This document shows positions 25,792 to 35,380 of a stretch of 64,000 bases of DNA, piece after piece; position 1 is the stretch's first letter, and each line of letters starts with the position of its first letter. A program made the translations under genes and the position numbers. The notes under the pieces were generated by a model. That model was not told the origin of the DNA, ran no database searches, and worked only from the letters and a program-made list of their open reading frames with translations. The DNA is from an uncultured Paracoccaceae bacterium. GTDB taxonomy: Bacteria > Pseudomonadota > Alphaproteobacteria > Rhodobacterales > Rhodobacteraceae. The stretch spans positions 2,108,001 to 2,172,000 of the forward strand of contig CANMWG010000001.1 of the NCBI GenBank assembly GCA_947501555.1, read 5' to 3'.

Positions 25792-26532
25792 TTAAATTGA
25801 CCAGCCGCCGTCGGTGACGTGGCATTGTCCTGTGGTAAACGCGCTGTCGTCGCTGGCGAGGTAGAGCGCCAATCCGGCCATTTCTTCAGCCGTTCCAATC
25901 CGACCCATGGGCTGGCGCGCGATGAAGGCTTTAAGGGCCGCGTCATAATCGCCGGTATCGCGCAGGCGTTGGTGCATCGACGGGCTGTCGACCGTGCCGG
26001 GGCAAATCGCATTGCAGCGCACGTGCTCGGTCACATAATCCGCCGCAACTGCTTTGGTCAGACCAATTACTGCCGCTTTGGACGCGCAATACGCCAAGCG
26101 GTCCGGGACCCCTTTGATCGACGAAGCCACCGACGACATGTTGATAATCGATCCGCCGCCTTGCTCCAGCATTGCTGGCAAAACCAGTTGAATGAGCCGG
26201 TATTGTGCCTTTACGTTCAGATCAAAACTGAAGTCCCATTCCTTTTCTGTGCACTCCAAAATCGTCCCGTGGGCGACGTAGCCTGCGCAGTTGAATAACG
26301 TATCAACTGCGCCGATTTCCGCAACAAACGCGGTGACCGCGCCCCCATCCAATACATCCAAAACATGGGTTTCAATCCCGTCGATTGCTTCCATCTCAGA
26401 TAAGCCATTGGCGTTGATATCCGTTGCAATCACCCGCGCGCCTTCGTTTGCAAACAACTCAGCCGTTGCCCGCCCAATCCCCTGTGCCGCTGCTGTGATG
26501 AGTGTTGTTTTCCCATCCAATCGCCCCATCAC
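25792..26532 (-). CDS. SDR, probable 2-keto-3-deoxy-L-fuconate dehydrogenase
   Basis: A 246-residue short-chain dehydrogenase/reductase. The cofactor site is TAAAQGIGRATAELFANEG, with Asp after the second strand (IATDINANG) favouring NAD. The catalytic Ser and YxxxK are in INMSSVAS and LAYCASKAAV. It would oxidise 2-keto-3-deoxy-L-fuconate to the 2,4-diketo acid. Start ATG 26532 is followed by a second ATG at 26529. Its 5' end overlaps the stop of the lactonase gene. Context supports the substrate; SDR sequences alone do not. Confidence 0.85.
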   Translation of the reverse strand: MMGRLDGKTTLITAAAQGIGRATAELFANEGARVIATDINANGLSEMEAIDGIETHVLDVLDGGAVTAFVAEIGAVDTLFNCAGYVAHGTILECTEKEWDFSFDLNVKAQYRLIQLVLPAMLEQGGGSIINMSSVASSIKGVPDRLAYCASKAAVIGLTKAVAADYVTEHVRCNAICPGTVDSPSMHQRLRDTGDYDAALKAFIARQPMGRIGTAEEMAGLALYLASDDSAFTTGQCHVTDGGWSI

Positions 26533-27365
26533 GATGTTTCCCCTATTTTATACAAAAGTGCGGCGTTTCCGCCTAAGATTGCGTCACGCTCGGACACATC
26601 CAAACCAGCCAAGAGTTGGTCTGTAGCCGTGCACCATGCGTCATACGTGCTCGCCAGCGTACAGACGGGCCAGTCGCTGCCCCAGATGATGCGATAAGGA
26701 CCAAAATGATCTAGCAGGTGATCAATAAACGGGCGTAGCTGATTAACAGACCATTGAGCGCCGGCCTCTGTGACTAAGCCAGACAGTTTGACGGTGCCGG
26801 ATGTACTTTTGGCGAGTGCAGCCATGCCTGTCGCCCATTCATCGAACTGTCCCGTGGCGATTTCCGGTTTTGCGGCATGGTCGATCACAACGCTTAACGC
26901 AGGTTGGCTTCCCATCAAAGCCAGCAAATTCGGCAGATGTTTGGGCAAAACAAGCGCGTCAAACACAAGCTCAGAGGCAACCATCATCTCGATGATTGGC
27001 GCGTGTTTCTTCGACAACATCCAATCGACGTCCGGGATATCTTGGATCATCGGACGCAGCCCAACCAGCTTTGGGTGGGCCGCAAGTCGGGTGATCTGTG
27101 CGGCGGCATTCGCGGCATCAAAATCAACCCATCCAACAACGCCAAGGATGAAAGGATGATCGTCAGCCAACCCAAGCATGAATTCCGTTTCTGCGACAGT
27201 TGGCGCGGCCTGAACTAGAATTGTGCCCTCAACCCCGTTCGCCCGTAAGATTGGCGTAAGGTCATCCGGCAAAAAATCACGATAAAGTGGTGCCAACTCT
27301 GACGTCAGCCAGCCGTAATCACCTCGCCCTAAGGCCCAAAAGTGCTGATGCGCATCGATCTTCAT
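26529..27365 (-). CDS. Amidohydrolase-family L-fuconolactonase
   Basis: A 278-residue TIM-barrel hydrolase of the amidohydrolase_2/COG3618 type, which opens L-fucono-1,4-lactone to L-fuconate. The N-terminal MKIDAHQHFW metal motif, LSVVIDHAAKPEI in the middle (His) and IIWGSDWPVC near residue 229 (Asp) are typical. It overlaps fucU by four bases upstream and the SDR gene downstream. Related lactonases act on rhamnonolactone or 2-pyrone dicarboxylate; the FucU neighbour makes L-fucose the best choice. Confidence 0.88.
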   Translation of the reverse strand: MKIDAHQHFWALGRGDYGWLTSELAPLYRDFLPDDLTPILRANGVEGTILVQAAPTVAETEFMLGLADDHPFILGVVGWVDFDAANAAAQITRLAAHPKLVGLRPMIQDIPDVDWMLSKKHAPIIEMMVASELVFDALVLPKHLPNLLALMGSQPALSVVIDHAAKPEIATGQFDEWATGMAALAKSTSGTVKLSGLVTEAGAQWSVNQLRPFIDHLLDHFGPYRIIWGSDWPVCTLASTYDAWCTATDQLLAGLDVSERDAILGGNAALLYKIGETS

Positions 27366-27808
27366 TCGATTACGCCCTTGGTAAGAATGATGTTGCCATA
27401 AAGCCGCTTTTCGCCCGTTTGAACGACTGCAAATGCAGATCTGGCCAGGTCATAAAACGCAAATCGTTCAACAGACTTTATGTTACTCGGTGCGTCACCA
27501 ATTGCATCTATGGTGGCTTGGAAATCCGCGACGGCGTCGGGAATAAGCTGCGGATCGCCTACGACTTCCATGCAGATGGCGGGATCGTCAGCATAGGTAT
27601 CCAACGGCATCACTGACAGAACCGCCCTCAGGATCGCAGTCGTATCTGACCCGTCCGCACGAATACATCGTGGGCCAAGCCCCTCAGCGGGAAAGTTGGC
27701 GTCTGCCAGCACGATAGAGTTCCCATGACCCATTGCACACAAGATATGCAGTAAATCGGGCGAAAGCAGAGGATTGATGTTACGAAGCACGGCGGGGCTG
27801 ACTTTCAA
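27362..27808 (-). CDS. fucU: L-fucose mutarotase FucU (RbsD/FucU family)
   Basis: A 148-residue protein that interconverts the anomers of L-fucose, supplying the form the dehydrogenase uses. The sequence shows the family pattern: LLHILCAMGHGNSIVLADAN (with the active-site His), RADGSDTTAILRAVLSVMPL, and a C-terminal VVQTGEKRLYGNIILTKGV. Length fits FucU (about 140-150). The stop overlaps the lactonase start by four bases. Together with the neighbouring importer genes this is the strongest single pointer to L-fucose as the substrate of the operon. Confidence 0.93.
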   Translation of the reverse strand: MKVSPAVLRNINPLLSPDLLHILCAMGHGNSIVLADANFPAEGLGPRCIRADGSDTTAILRAVLSVMPLDTYADDPAICMEVVGDPQLIPDAVADFQATIDAIGDAPSNIKSVERFAFYDLARSAFAVVQTGEKRLYGNIILTKGVIE

Positions 27809-27866
27809 AACATTTGAGAAGGCTGTTGGGATTGAGTGGTTGGCCTGGAGAACTATTCATTGGTGT

Positions 27867-27895
27867 GTTGCAGCCCGCGGTCCGCGGGCCGCAAC
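27867..27895 (-). other. Strong intercistronic hairpin after the binding-protein gene
   Basis: GTTGCaGCCCGCGG and CCGCGGGCcGCAAC form a near-perfect ~14-bp stem around a single-base loop. It lies in the 98-base gap between the solute-binding-protein gene and fucU. No T-run follows on the minus strand, so partial termination or protection of the binding-protein mRNA from 3' decay is more likely than full termination. This is a common way to make more binding protein than enzymes. Confidence 0.65.
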
Positions 27896-27906
27896 AAGTT
27901 TGCGTA

Positions 27907-28851
27907 TTAATCGTATAGGACGGCCGCGATTTCAGGGGCGTCCATGTTATCGGCGGTGTAGTAGTAGAAGCCTGTATCGATGACCTTAGGGACAGCCTCC
28001 CCGTTGATTGTCATGACAGCGGCTTTCACCGTTTCATAACCGATCCCCACAGGATTTTGCGTGATCGCACCGGACATCAGCCCAGAGCGGACCGCCTCTT
28101 TTTGAGCCGCACCGCTGTCATAACCAATAATCACAATATCGGCGCCGCTTTCGGTCACACCGTTCAGGACACCAATGGCGGATCCTTCGTTTGCGCCAAA
28201 GATCCCTTTGATATCTGGGTTAGCGGTCAATATCGATTTGGTGATTTCGGTCGATATCAGGTGATCGCCCCCACCGTATTGGATCGAAACGATTTCAATA
28301 TCTGGGTATTTCGCAGCAACCTGTTCCTCAAAGCCTTGGACGCGTTCAATGCCTGTGACGCTTGTTTGGTCATGAGAAATGATGGCCACTTTGCCCGCAC
28401 CACCAATGGCGGCTGCCATTTCATCTGCAGCCAAAGCTGCGGATGCAAGGTTATCAGTCGTGCAGGTTGTCACCGGCAGGTCGCTCGCAACACCGCTGTC
28501 AAACGCGATGATTGGGACACCTGCCGCATCGATTTCTCGCAGCATTGGTATAGATGCTTGGCTATCCACCGCAGCAAATCCAATCGCTGCGGGGTTCTTT
28601 GCAAGGGCAGCGGCCAACATATCAATTTGGCGATCCACCTGACCTTCATTGTCAGGACCTTCAAACGTGACGTCGACACCAAATTCAGCCGCAGCCTGTT
28701 CGGAACCAAGTTTGACGGCTTGCCAAAACTGATGCGAGAAGCCTTTCGAAATCAACGGGACATAAGCCCTTGTTTGGCCGATAGCGACAGTCACACTGGA
28801 CATAACTGTCGTCGCACCGAGACCGGCAAAAACTGTTCTTCTGTTCATCAT
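27907..28851 (-). CDS. Sugar ABC transporter periplasmic binding protein (RbsB type)
   Basis: A 314-residue periplasmic binding protein of the ribose/galactose cluster, presumably binding L-fucose. The N-terminus has a twin-arginine-looking signal (NRRTVFAGLGATTVMSSVTV) ending near residue 26. Mature features are AYVPLISKGFSHQFWQAVK, DVTFEGPDNEGQVDRQIDML, AAGVPIIAFDSG and GIFGANEGSAIGVLNGV, all usual for this fold. It follows the permease gene after 66 bases, and the hairpin behind it suggests raised expression. Sugar identity comes from the operon. Confidence 0.9.
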   Translation of the reverse strand: MMNRRTVFAGLGATTVMSSVTVAIGQTRAYVPLISKGFSHQFWQAVKLGSEQAAAEFGVDVTFEGPDNEGQVDRQIDMLAAALAKNPAAIGFAAVDSQASIPMLREIDAAGVPIIAFDSGVASDLPVTTCTTDNLASAALAADEMAAAIGGAGKVAIISHDQTSVTGIERVQGFEEQVAAKYPDIEIVSIQYGGGDHLISTEITKSILTANPDIKGIFGANEGSAIGVLNGVTESGADIVIIGYDSGAAQKEAVRSGLMSGAITQNPVGIGYETVKAAVMTINGEAVPKVIDTGFYYYTADNMDAPEIAAVLYD

Positions 28852-28917
28852 TTTTTATTCCTCCATTGAAATGATGCTGTTGTTTTGGGGTCAGGGGCAT
28901 TGCCCTACGAGAATGTG

Positions 28918-29925
28918 CTAAACACTTTTTTGGCGGCGCACGTTGTCCGCATAGACTGCAAGAATAATGATCGCGCCCGTGACAACCGTCTGCCATTCCT
29001 GCGCAACAGACAGGATGCGAAGCCCGTTCAGCAAAACGGCCATAATGAGGGCGCCAATCAATGTGCCAAGGATTGTCCCACGTCCGCCGGACAAAGATGT
29101 GCCGCCAATCACCACAGCGGCAATCGCTTCCAGCTCATATCCAAGGCCAAGTGCCGGCTGCGCCGAGTTGAGGCGCGACGCGATAATCAAACCGCCAATT
29201 CCAACGATGGCCCCTGACAGGGTGTAGATCGCGATTTTCCAACGATCCGTATCGACCCCAGACAGACGTACCGCCTCTTCATTGCTGCCAAGCGCAAAGC
29301 AATAGCGGCCAAGGACCGTGCGGCTTAGAATGTATGATGCACCTGCTGCGACCAGAAACAGGATCAAAACACCATTTGGGATTGGCAGTGCTGGGAACAC
29401 TTCCCCAATCAGAGACCCGCGCGAGATAAGATCAAATCCGGGTGTATCATTAAAATAAATCGGACGTGTCCCAGATACGACAAGGCTCAGACCCTTAAGG
29501 ATCAGCATCAGCCCGAGCGTTGCAATGAATGGCGGGATCTTCATTTTTGCAACCAGCGTGCCTGAGACGAAACCACAAAACGCACCTGTCCCGATGCCTG
29601 CCAAAACCCCAAAGGGCAACGGAAGACCAAGGTTGGTTAACACAACGCCCGTTATCACGGCAGTAAAGGTCATCAGGGTCCCGACTGACAGATCAATACC
29701 GCCCGTGATGATCACAAGTGTAGCGGCAATCGCCAGCACGCCGTTGACCGATGTCGCCTGTAGGATCGCAATCATGTTCGACGTTTGCATGAAATTTGGG
29801 GACGCGATGCTGAACCCGATCAAAAGCGCCACAAGACTGGCAAACGCAAGAATTTTCTGGAACGCGCCGCTTGCCATCAATCTTTGTAACGCGCGGGAAG
29901 GCGCTTCTTGGCTCGTCACGGTCAT
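28918..29925 (-). CDS. Sugar ABC transporter permease (RbsC type)
   Basis: A 335-residue inner-membrane permease with about nine to ten hydrophobic segments. ATG 29925 ([11 protein letters not shown]) is chosen over longer in-frame starts because it overlaps the ATPase stop, and the extra N-terminal residues upstream are Arg/His-rich and unlike the family. Typical motifs are [18 protein letters not shown] near residue 73 and [20 protein letters not shown] near residue 255, the cytoplasmic loop that contacts the ATPase. It imports sugar together with the neighbouring ATPase and binding protein. Confidence 0.9.
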   Translation of the reverse strand: MTVTSQEAPSRALQRLMASGAFQKILAFASLVALLIGFSIASPNFMQTSNMIAILQATSVNGVLAIAATLVIITGGIDLSVGTLMTFTAVITGVVLTNLGLPLPFGVLAGIGTGAFCGFVSGTLVAKMKIPPFIATLGLMLILKGLSLVVSGTRPIYFNDTPGFDLISRGSLIGEVFPALPIPNGVLILFLVAAGASYILSRTVLGRYCFALGSNEEAVRLSGVDTDRWKIAIYTLSGAIVGIGGLIIASRLNSAQPALGLGYELEAIAAVVIGGTSLSGGRGTILGTLIGALIMAVLLNGLRILSVAQEWQTVVTGAIIILAVYADNVRRQKSV

Positions 29926-31436
29926 TTGGCGGGCTCCTTGATTTTGTCGGTCTGGGTTGCAAGTTCCATGATGGTCTCTTGTGTGGCACCCTCGCGTTGC
30001 ACGATGCCCGTCAGGCGGCCCTCGCACATCACAGCGATACGGTGGGACAGACGCAAAACTTCGGGAAGCTCGGATGAGATAACGATAATCGCGCGCCCTT
30101 GCGCAGCGAGGCTTTCTAAAAGGTCGTAAATCTCAGATTTTGCACCCACATCGATACCACGTGTCGGCTCATCAAAGATCAGTACGTCACAGTCGCGTAG
30201 TAGCCACTTTGCAATGACGACCTTTTGCTGGTTCCCACCTGAAAGCAGCCGAACATCTTGCATGTCAGAAGGGGTCTGAATGCCGAGTTGATCAACATAC
30301 TTACGGGCGGTCTCTTCCATTGCGGTTTCATTCAACACGCCCAAGGGGCTTGTAAACTTGGACATATACGCCATCACAACATTCGCGCGGACCGTCATGT
30401 CAACAGCAAGGCCAAAGTGTTTGCGATCCTCTGACAGATACCCAATACCCGCCTGCACGGCCTCATTTGGTGACCGAATGTCCAACGGCTGACCCTGGAC
30501 CAATATGTCCCCAGAGTCGCGCGGATCAGCGCCAAAGATAATGCGCGCCACCTCTGTGCGGCCAGCACCCATTAGGCCAGCAAAACCCAGAATTTCGCCT
30601 TTGCGCACTTCAAAGCTTACATCTTTAACGACGGAACTACGCGATAAATTGCGCACCTCAAGGGCGATTGGATTTCCAGAAAGATCGGGGGTTTTTGAGG
30701 CATCTTGCGTGACTTCACGACCAACCATCAAATGGATGATTGTAGAAAGCGGCGTGTCGGATGCCTTCACAGTATCGATGTATGCGCCGTCACGAAGGAT
30801 CGTGACGCGGTCCGCGATACGTTTAATTTCGTCCATTCGGTGACTAATATAAACAATGCCAACGCCATCAGCTTTGAGATTTTCAATGACCTTGAAAAGT
30901 TCATTGATCTCAACATCGTTCAGCGCCGCTGTCGGTTCATCCATGATCAGAACGCGGGGCTTGTAAGATAGAGTTTTTGCAATTTCGATCAACTGCTGGC
31001 GCGCGACCGTTTGGGTCCCGACCATTGTGCGCGGATCCATATCCAAGTTGAGCGATTTGAAAATTTCAGCGGCCTGCGCATTTAACGCGGCCTCATCCAA
31101 GCGACCAAACCGGAGGCGCGGTTCGCGACCAATCAGAACATTTTGCGCGGCCGTTAGATCATTCATTAGGCTGAGCTCTTGGTGAATAATCCCAATGCCA
31201 AGATCTTGCGCGGAGCGCGGTCCGTCTGGCGCGGCGGGTTTGCCATCTACAAACATTTCACCTTCGTCACGCGCATAGATGCCGGACATGATTTTCATCA
31301 AAGTTGACTTGCCTGCACCGTTCTCACCCATGAGTGCATGCACTTCACCCGGGCGCAGGTCGAACTGAACAGCCTTCAAAGCATGGACACCAGGGAAGCG
31401 TTTTTGAATTCCCTTCATTTCCACCAAGTTCGTCAT
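29922..31436 (-). CDS. Sugar ABC transporter ATP-binding protein, double domain (RbsA type)
   Basis: A 504-residue tandem ATPase. ATG 31436 ([14 protein letters not shown]) is preferred over an upstream in-frame start at 31577, because it has AGAGAG just upstream and leaves the usual N-terminus. Domain 1 has [12 protein letters not shown] and the Walker [13 protein letters not shown]. Domain 2 has the altered P-loop [13 protein letters not shown] usual for this family, [16 protein letters not shown] and [12 protein letters not shown]. First gene of the minus-strand fucose operon, reading away from the GntR regulator. Confidence 0.92.
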   Translation of the reverse strand: MTNLVEMKGIQKRFPGVHALKAVQFDLRPGEVHALMGENGAGKSTLMKIMSGIYARDEGEMFVDGKPAAPDGPRSAQDLGIGIIHQELSLMNDLTAAQNVLIGREPRLRFGRLDEAALNAQAAEIFKSLNLDMDPRTMVGTQTVARQQLIEIAKTLSYKPRVLIMDEPTAALNDVEINELFKVIENLKADGVGIVYISHRMDEIKRIADRVTILRDGAYIDTVKASDTPLSTIIHLMVGREVTQDASKTPDLSGNPIALEVRNLSRSSVVKDVSFEVRKGEILGFAGLMGAGRTEVARIIFGADPRDSGDILVQGQPLDIRSPNEAVQAGIGYLSEDRKHFGLAVDMTVRANVVMAYMSKFTSPLGVLNETAMEETARKYVDQLGIQTPSDMQDVRLLSGGNQQKVVIAKWLLRDCDVLIFDEPTRGIDVGAKSEIYDLLESLAAQGRAIIVISSELPEVLRLSHRIAVMCEGRLTGIVQREGATQETIMELATQTDKIKEPAK

Positions 31437-31570
31437 GCGCGCAGCTCTCTGCAACTGATCGCCCCGCGCGCCGGGGAAAGCACAAACGTGTTTTTGGGAA
31501 GGCGCATCATCCGCTCTCTGGCTGCTTTGGTTTCGTTGCGTTAGCATTGGAGTAGGTTGACTTGACTCAT

Positions 31571-32302
31571 ATGTCAACTAACATGTTAGTTATGGAAGGC
31601 CGCATGCAACAAACAACAATAGAGTTGGGAATAGACGGGCTTGATGGCACTTTGGGCCACCGGGTTTACACAGCCCTGCGCGATCAAATTCTGAATATGT
31701 CGCTTGAGCCGGGCTTCGTGCTGCGCAAGGGCGCTCTATGTGAACAGCTTGGTGTTTCAAGATCCCCAGTTGCCGAAGCCCTTGGCAAATTGTCCTCGGA
31801 GGGGCTAGTCGACATTGTTCCGCAATCCGCGACCCGTGTTTCGCGTCTATCGTTGTCAGCTATCAAAGAAGAGAGTTTCTTACGGGAAGCGATCGAGGTT
31901 GCTGCAGTGGCCAAAATTGCAAAGGACCGCGATGAAGCACAACTTTCCAAATTGTCTAGAAACCTGCGCCTGCAAAAGCTCTTGATTGAAGATGGCGATC
32001 AGAAAGGTTTCTTCGAAACTGACGTCGAATTTCATAGCCTTATTTTGCAGTTTACGGGTTTTCCCAAAGTCATTGCGGCGGCCGATCAACTTTCGCTTCA
32101 ACTATTGCGCGCCCGGATGCTTCTGTTGCCGGAAAAGGGGCGGCCAAAGGAGGCTGTCGACGAACATCAAGCAATCCTTGACGCGATCAAGAACAAGGAC
32201 GTCAAAGCGGCTCAATCAAGTATGGCCATCCACTTGCGCCAATTAATAGATCGACTCACACCCTTGGAGAAGACCCACCCGGAGTTCTTCCGAAAGGCGT
32301 GA
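31571..32302 (+). CDS. GntR-family transcriptional regulator (FadR-like), probable fucose operon regulator
   Basis: A regulator of ~243 residues with an N-terminal winged helix ([20 protein letters not shown]) and an all-helical FCD ligand domain ([15 protein letters not shown] helix, [27 protein letters not shown]). It is transcribed divergently from the fucose operon, with ~135 bases between start codons, a standard layout for local control. Starts are ambiguous: TTG 31562, ATG 31571, 31583, 31592 or 31604. The last has GGAAGG upstream, and only it leaves the palindrome at 31576-31591 outside the gene. The inducer is probably L-fucose or a pathway intermediate (inference). Confidence 0.87.
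   Translation: MSTNMLVMEGRMQQTTIELGIDGLDGTLGHRVYTALRDQILNMSLEPGFVLRKGALCEQLGVSRSPVAEALGKLSSEGLVDIVPQSATRVSRLSLSAIKEESFLREAIEVAAVAKIAKDRDEAQLSKLSRNLRLQKLLIEDGDQKGFFETDVEFHSLILQFTGFPKVIAAADQLSLQLLRARMLLLPEKGRPKEAVDEHQAILDAIKNKDVKAAQSSMAIHLRQLIDRLTPLEKTHPEFFRKA
31576..31591. promoter_or_regulatory. Probable GntR operator, perfect 16-bp palindrome
   Basis: AACTAACATGTTAGTT is its own reverse complement. It lies between the regulator and the divergent fucose operon (or overlaps the first codons of the longer regulator frame). Half-site spacing and the AT-rich symmetric form suit a FadR-type GntR dimer. Two TTGACT hexamers at 31557-31567 next to it could be -35 elements of the regulator promoter. 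Confidence 0.6.
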
Positions 32303-32667
32303 CTTAGATCATGCTACGGTCAGGAAGTTAAGTAAGCGCACCATTCTGGCTTACGTATCTTGATCAGGGTCCATCTTGGATGGCCAATTCACTCGTTGCT
32401 CGATCAGTCGCACATGAAAGAGTAACTAAAAGGCGACGAGCAAAGGCTGATGTCGCCCCTGCCCTAATCCCACCGTCAGCTCACTCATGACGAATAGGCG
32501 CAGCTGGGGACGAGTGGCTATGTCCCGTAGCAGGGTTCGTTTCGATGCCGTGATGTTTCCCCTTTGTGGCAAAATACCAAGTCACAGGAGCGGAACAATT
32601 CCGGGACTGGTCCACATTGACCGCCCACCCCCTTGCGCGTCTCTCGCCGCTGTCATAGCAGGCGGGC
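32303..32667. other. Intergenic region, no gene seen
   Basis: About 365 bases between two plus-strand genes. No frame with a reasonable start and composition stands out on either strand, and no terminator with a T-run was recognised. It should hold the end of the gntR transcript and the promoter of the ABC-F gene. Confidence 0.4.
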
Positions 32668-34479
32668 ATGGCACGTGCACCTTTACTCCAGATTTCCGAT
32701 ATCGCCCTGACATTCGGCGGCGATCCTGTTTTTGAAGACCTGTCGTTGGTCGTCCAACCCGGTGATCGGGTCGCTTTGGTGGGCCGAAATGGGTCGGGCA
32801 AGTCCACCTTGATGAAGGTCATGGCGGGCCTTGTTGAGGCTGATAGCGGCACCCGTGTCGCCTCGCCTGGAGTGCAGGTCGGCTATATGGAGCAGGACCC
32901 GACCATGGACGGGTTTGAAACGCTTGGTGAATATGCGGCCAGTGGGCTGGACCTAGATGAGGCCTATAAGGTCGATATGGTCGCCGAGGGCCTGAAATTT
33001 GACCCCGCCGGAAAGGTCGCCACCGCTTCAGGCGGAGAGCGCCGCCGCGCGGCTTTGGCCAAGCTGATGGCTGAAGCGCCTGAACTGATGCTGCTAGATG
33101 AGCCCACCAACCATCTGGATATTGAGGCGATTGCCTGGCTTGAGAATGAGCTGAAGACGACCCGTGCCGCATTCGTTTTGATTTCCCACGACCGCGCCTT
33201 TCTGCGGGCTTTGACCCGGGCGACTTTGTGGATTGATCGCGGCGCTGTTCGCCGGGCCGAACAGGGGTTTGATGGCTTTGAGGAATGGCGCGATAAGATC
33301 TGGGAAGAAGAAGACCAGCAGCGCCACAAGCTGAACCGCAAGATCAAGGCCGAGGCGCGCTGGGCGGTAGAGGGTATTTCTGCCCGTCGTACCCGCAATC
33401 AGGGCCGTCTGCGTGCCTTGCAGGATTTACGCGCCGAGAAGGCGGGTCAAATCAAGCGGCAAGGCACAGCAGCGATGGCTTTTGATGGTGGCAGCACTTC
33501 GGGCAAAAAAGTTGTCGAGGCCTTCGGTCTGACCAAAGCTTTTGACGGAAAGTCGATTGTACAGGGGTTTGACCTGACTGTGCAGCGCGGGGACCGGATT
33601 GCCTTTGTTGGTCCGAACGGCGTTGGCAAAACGACACTTATCAAAATGCTATTGGGGCAAGTTGAACCTGATGCCGGGTCGATCAAACTGGGCACAAATC
33701 TGGATATTGCGGTGTTTGACCAGACCCGTGCCGCACTGAACCCGGAAATGTCGCTGTGGGAAAACCTGGCCAATGATCCTGAATTGGGCGTGTCGGGGAA
33801 ATCCGATCAAGTCATGGTGCGGGGCAATCCCAAACATGTTGTGGGCTACCTCAAAGAGTTCCTGTTTGACGAAGCACAGGCACGCGCGCCGGTCCGGTCT
33901 TTGTCAGGGGGCGAGAAGGCCCGGCTGTTGTTGGCCCGCTTGATGGCCCGCGAAAGCAACCTGTTGATCCTGGATGAACCGACCAATGATCTGGATATCG
34001 AAACGCTGGATCTATTGCAGGACATCCTGGGGGACTATGACGGCACCGTGCTGCTGGTCAGCCACGATCGCGACTTTCTGGACAGGGTCGCCACGACAAC
34101 CATTGCAATGGAAGGTAACGGGCAAGCGGTGGTTTATGCGGGCGGCTGGACCGATTATCGCGCGCAGCGGGGCGGCGATTTTGTTGAGGCTGCGGTCGCC
34201 AGCAAACCTTTGGCGAAGAAGGCAAAGGTTGCTGAAAAAAAGACGGCATCCGGGGGGCTGTCGTTCACCGAACAGCACCGCCTAGAGGAACTGCCGGGTG
34301 TTATTGACCGCCTAACAGCCGAGATTGCCAAGTTGGAGGAGCTGCTGGCAGATCCTGAATTATTCACGCAGCAACCGGTAAAGTTTCAAAAGGCGATGGA
34401 TGCACTGGTAGCCCGGCAGAATTCACTTTCTGACGCGGAAGAAGAATGGTTGACGCTGGAGGAGAAAGCGAGCGCTTGA
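32668..34479 (+). CDS. uup: ABC-F family ATPase Uup
   Basis: A 603-residue soluble protein with two ABC domains and no membrane segments, the ABC-F type that acts on ribosomes or, for Uup, also in DNA-repair and transposon-excision contexts. Domain 1: GRNGSGKSTLMKVM, ASGGERRRAALAKLM, LMLLDEPTNHLD. Domain 2: GPNGVGKTTLIKML, LSGGEKARLLLARLM, LLILDEPTNDLD. Both Walker B glutamates are present. A charged linker separates the domains, and a C-terminal coiled coil of ~75 residues (EQHRLEELPGVIDRLTAEIA) is the Uup hallmark. It appears to be a single-gene unit. Confidence 0.9.
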   Translation: MARAPLLQISDIALTFGGDPVFEDLSLVVQPGDRVALVGRNGSGKSTLMKVMAGLVEADSGTRVASPGVQVGYMEQDPTMDGFETLGEYAASGLDLDEAYKVDMVAEGLKFDPAGKVATASGGERRRAALAKLMAEAPELMLLDEPTNHLDIEAIAWLENELKTTRAAFVLISHDRAFLRALTRATLWIDRGAVRRAEQGFDGFEEWRDKIWEEEDQQRHKLNRKIKAEARWAVEGISARRTRNQGRLRALQDLRAEKAGQIKRQGTAAMAFDGGSTSGKKVVEAFGLTKAFDGKSIVQGFDLTVQRGDRIAFVGPNGVGKTTLIKMLLGQVEPDAGSIKLGTNLDIAVFDQTRAALNPEMSLWENLANDPELGVSGKSDQVMVRGNPKHVVGYLKEFLFDEAQARAPVRSLSGGEKARLLLARLMARESNLLILDEPTNDLDIETLDLLQDILGDYDGTVLLVSHDRDFLDRVATTTIAMEGNGQAVVYAGGWTDYRAQRGGDFVEAAVASKPLAKKAKVAEKKTASGGLSFTEQHRLEELPGVIDRLTAEIAKLEELLADPELFTQQPVKFQKAMDALVARQNSLSDAEEEWLTLEEKASA

Positions 34480-34556
34480 GGGCGCGTCTTAGGCGTATCG
34501 TATGAAGTCGGTCACGCCTGCCATAAATTACCAACGGGCGACTTGAGAACGCGCAG

Positions 34557-35042
34557 TCAAAGGCCGAACTTAAATCCAATTGTAAAGAGGTGCGCGTAGT
34601 CTCCCAACTTTGTGTCACCTGGAAGGTATTGGATAAACACAGGAAATTGATTGTGTGTAAACTCTAGTCCCATCAAACCAATCACGTCTGAACCTTCGAT
34701 GCTGACAGGCAAATCGCGTCCGGTTTCGGGGTAGCGGGCGATTCCTACAAATGGATGTATGTTAGCGTCACCAAAGCTTAGGCTCAGAAACTCAGACGTA
34801 AACGTTACCGATGTTGACGGGTCAGAGAAACTGTTCTTGTGCAAACCTATTCGAATATTCACAAGCTCACAATCCCAAGAAAAGAACAGCCCTGGGTTGA
34901 ATTCGTTGAATTCGCGTTGGGCGTTTATGTGCTTAGAGCCCAGAAGCACAGCGCCTCCGTCAGGCCGAAATTCCCGGCAACTGTCTGCGAAACTGACTGT
35001 GCTGGACATGATAAGTGCCGCAGTAAAAAATGCGATTTTCAA
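34557..35042 (-). CDS. Small exported protein, probable outer-membrane beta-barrel
   Basis: TTG 35042 is chosen: AAGGGG (35050-35055) lies seven bases upstream, and the product then starts with a clean Sec signal (KIAFFTAALIMSSTVSFA, cleaved before DSC). The 161-residue protein has two cysteines near the mature N-terminus (DSCREF and SWDCEL) and alternating hydrophobic strands ending in HLFTIGFKFGL, whose terminal aromatic/hydrophobic pattern suits outer-membrane insertion. A longer frame back to 35135 adds residues with no signal. It resembles small barrel proteins, but I cannot name a family. No operon partner. Confidence 0.6.
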   Translation of the reverse strand: MKIAFFTAALIMSSTVSFADSCREFRPDGGAVLLGSKHINAQREFNEFNPGLFFSWDCELVNIRIGLHKNSFSDPSTSVTFTSEFLSLSFGDANIHPFVGIARYPETGRDLPVSIEGSDVIGLMGLEFTHNQFPVFIQYLPGDTKLGDYAHLFTIGFKFGL

Positions 35043-35350
35043 AAGCAATCCCCTTACGGTTTGCCGCGCTTTATTTTTTTCTGTGGGGTGCCTGCAGGCA
35101 GGTGAGCGGAGGAGAGACAAGTTTTGACAATTCAATATTGCGCCGAAGCGACGTGTATTCAGACAATGTCCAAAACATTAACGAAAGGTTAATTCGTGCG
35201 CTTTTGAATTTAATCAAAATTCCCCTCCATGATGACCAAAGACACCGTCTGCGGTTCACCATAAAGACCCCTTTGCAGAGTTCGTTGATTTGGATCAAAG
35301 CATGGGAAAGATGGCAAAAGGCCATTTTGCAGGTCTGGATCAGATGATCA
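35043..35350. other. Upstream region of the small barrel gene, no gene seen
   Basis: About 300 bases between two minus-strand genes, fairly AT-rich around 35130-35290. It probably holds the promoter for the small exported protein. No clear gene and no structured RNA was recognised. Confidence 0.35.
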
Positions 35351-35380
35351 GGATGCCCTGCGCTAGGGATCAGGGCATCC
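35351..35380 (-). terminator. Hairpin at the 3' end of the SDR gene
   Basis: GGATGCCCTG (35351-35360) pairs perfectly with CAGGGCATCC (35371-35380) over a 10-base loop; the SDR stop codon lies in the loop. No T-run follows on the minus strand, so it is a terminator-like or mRNA-stabilising hairpin for the mazG-HAD-SDR operon. Confidence 0.5.
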
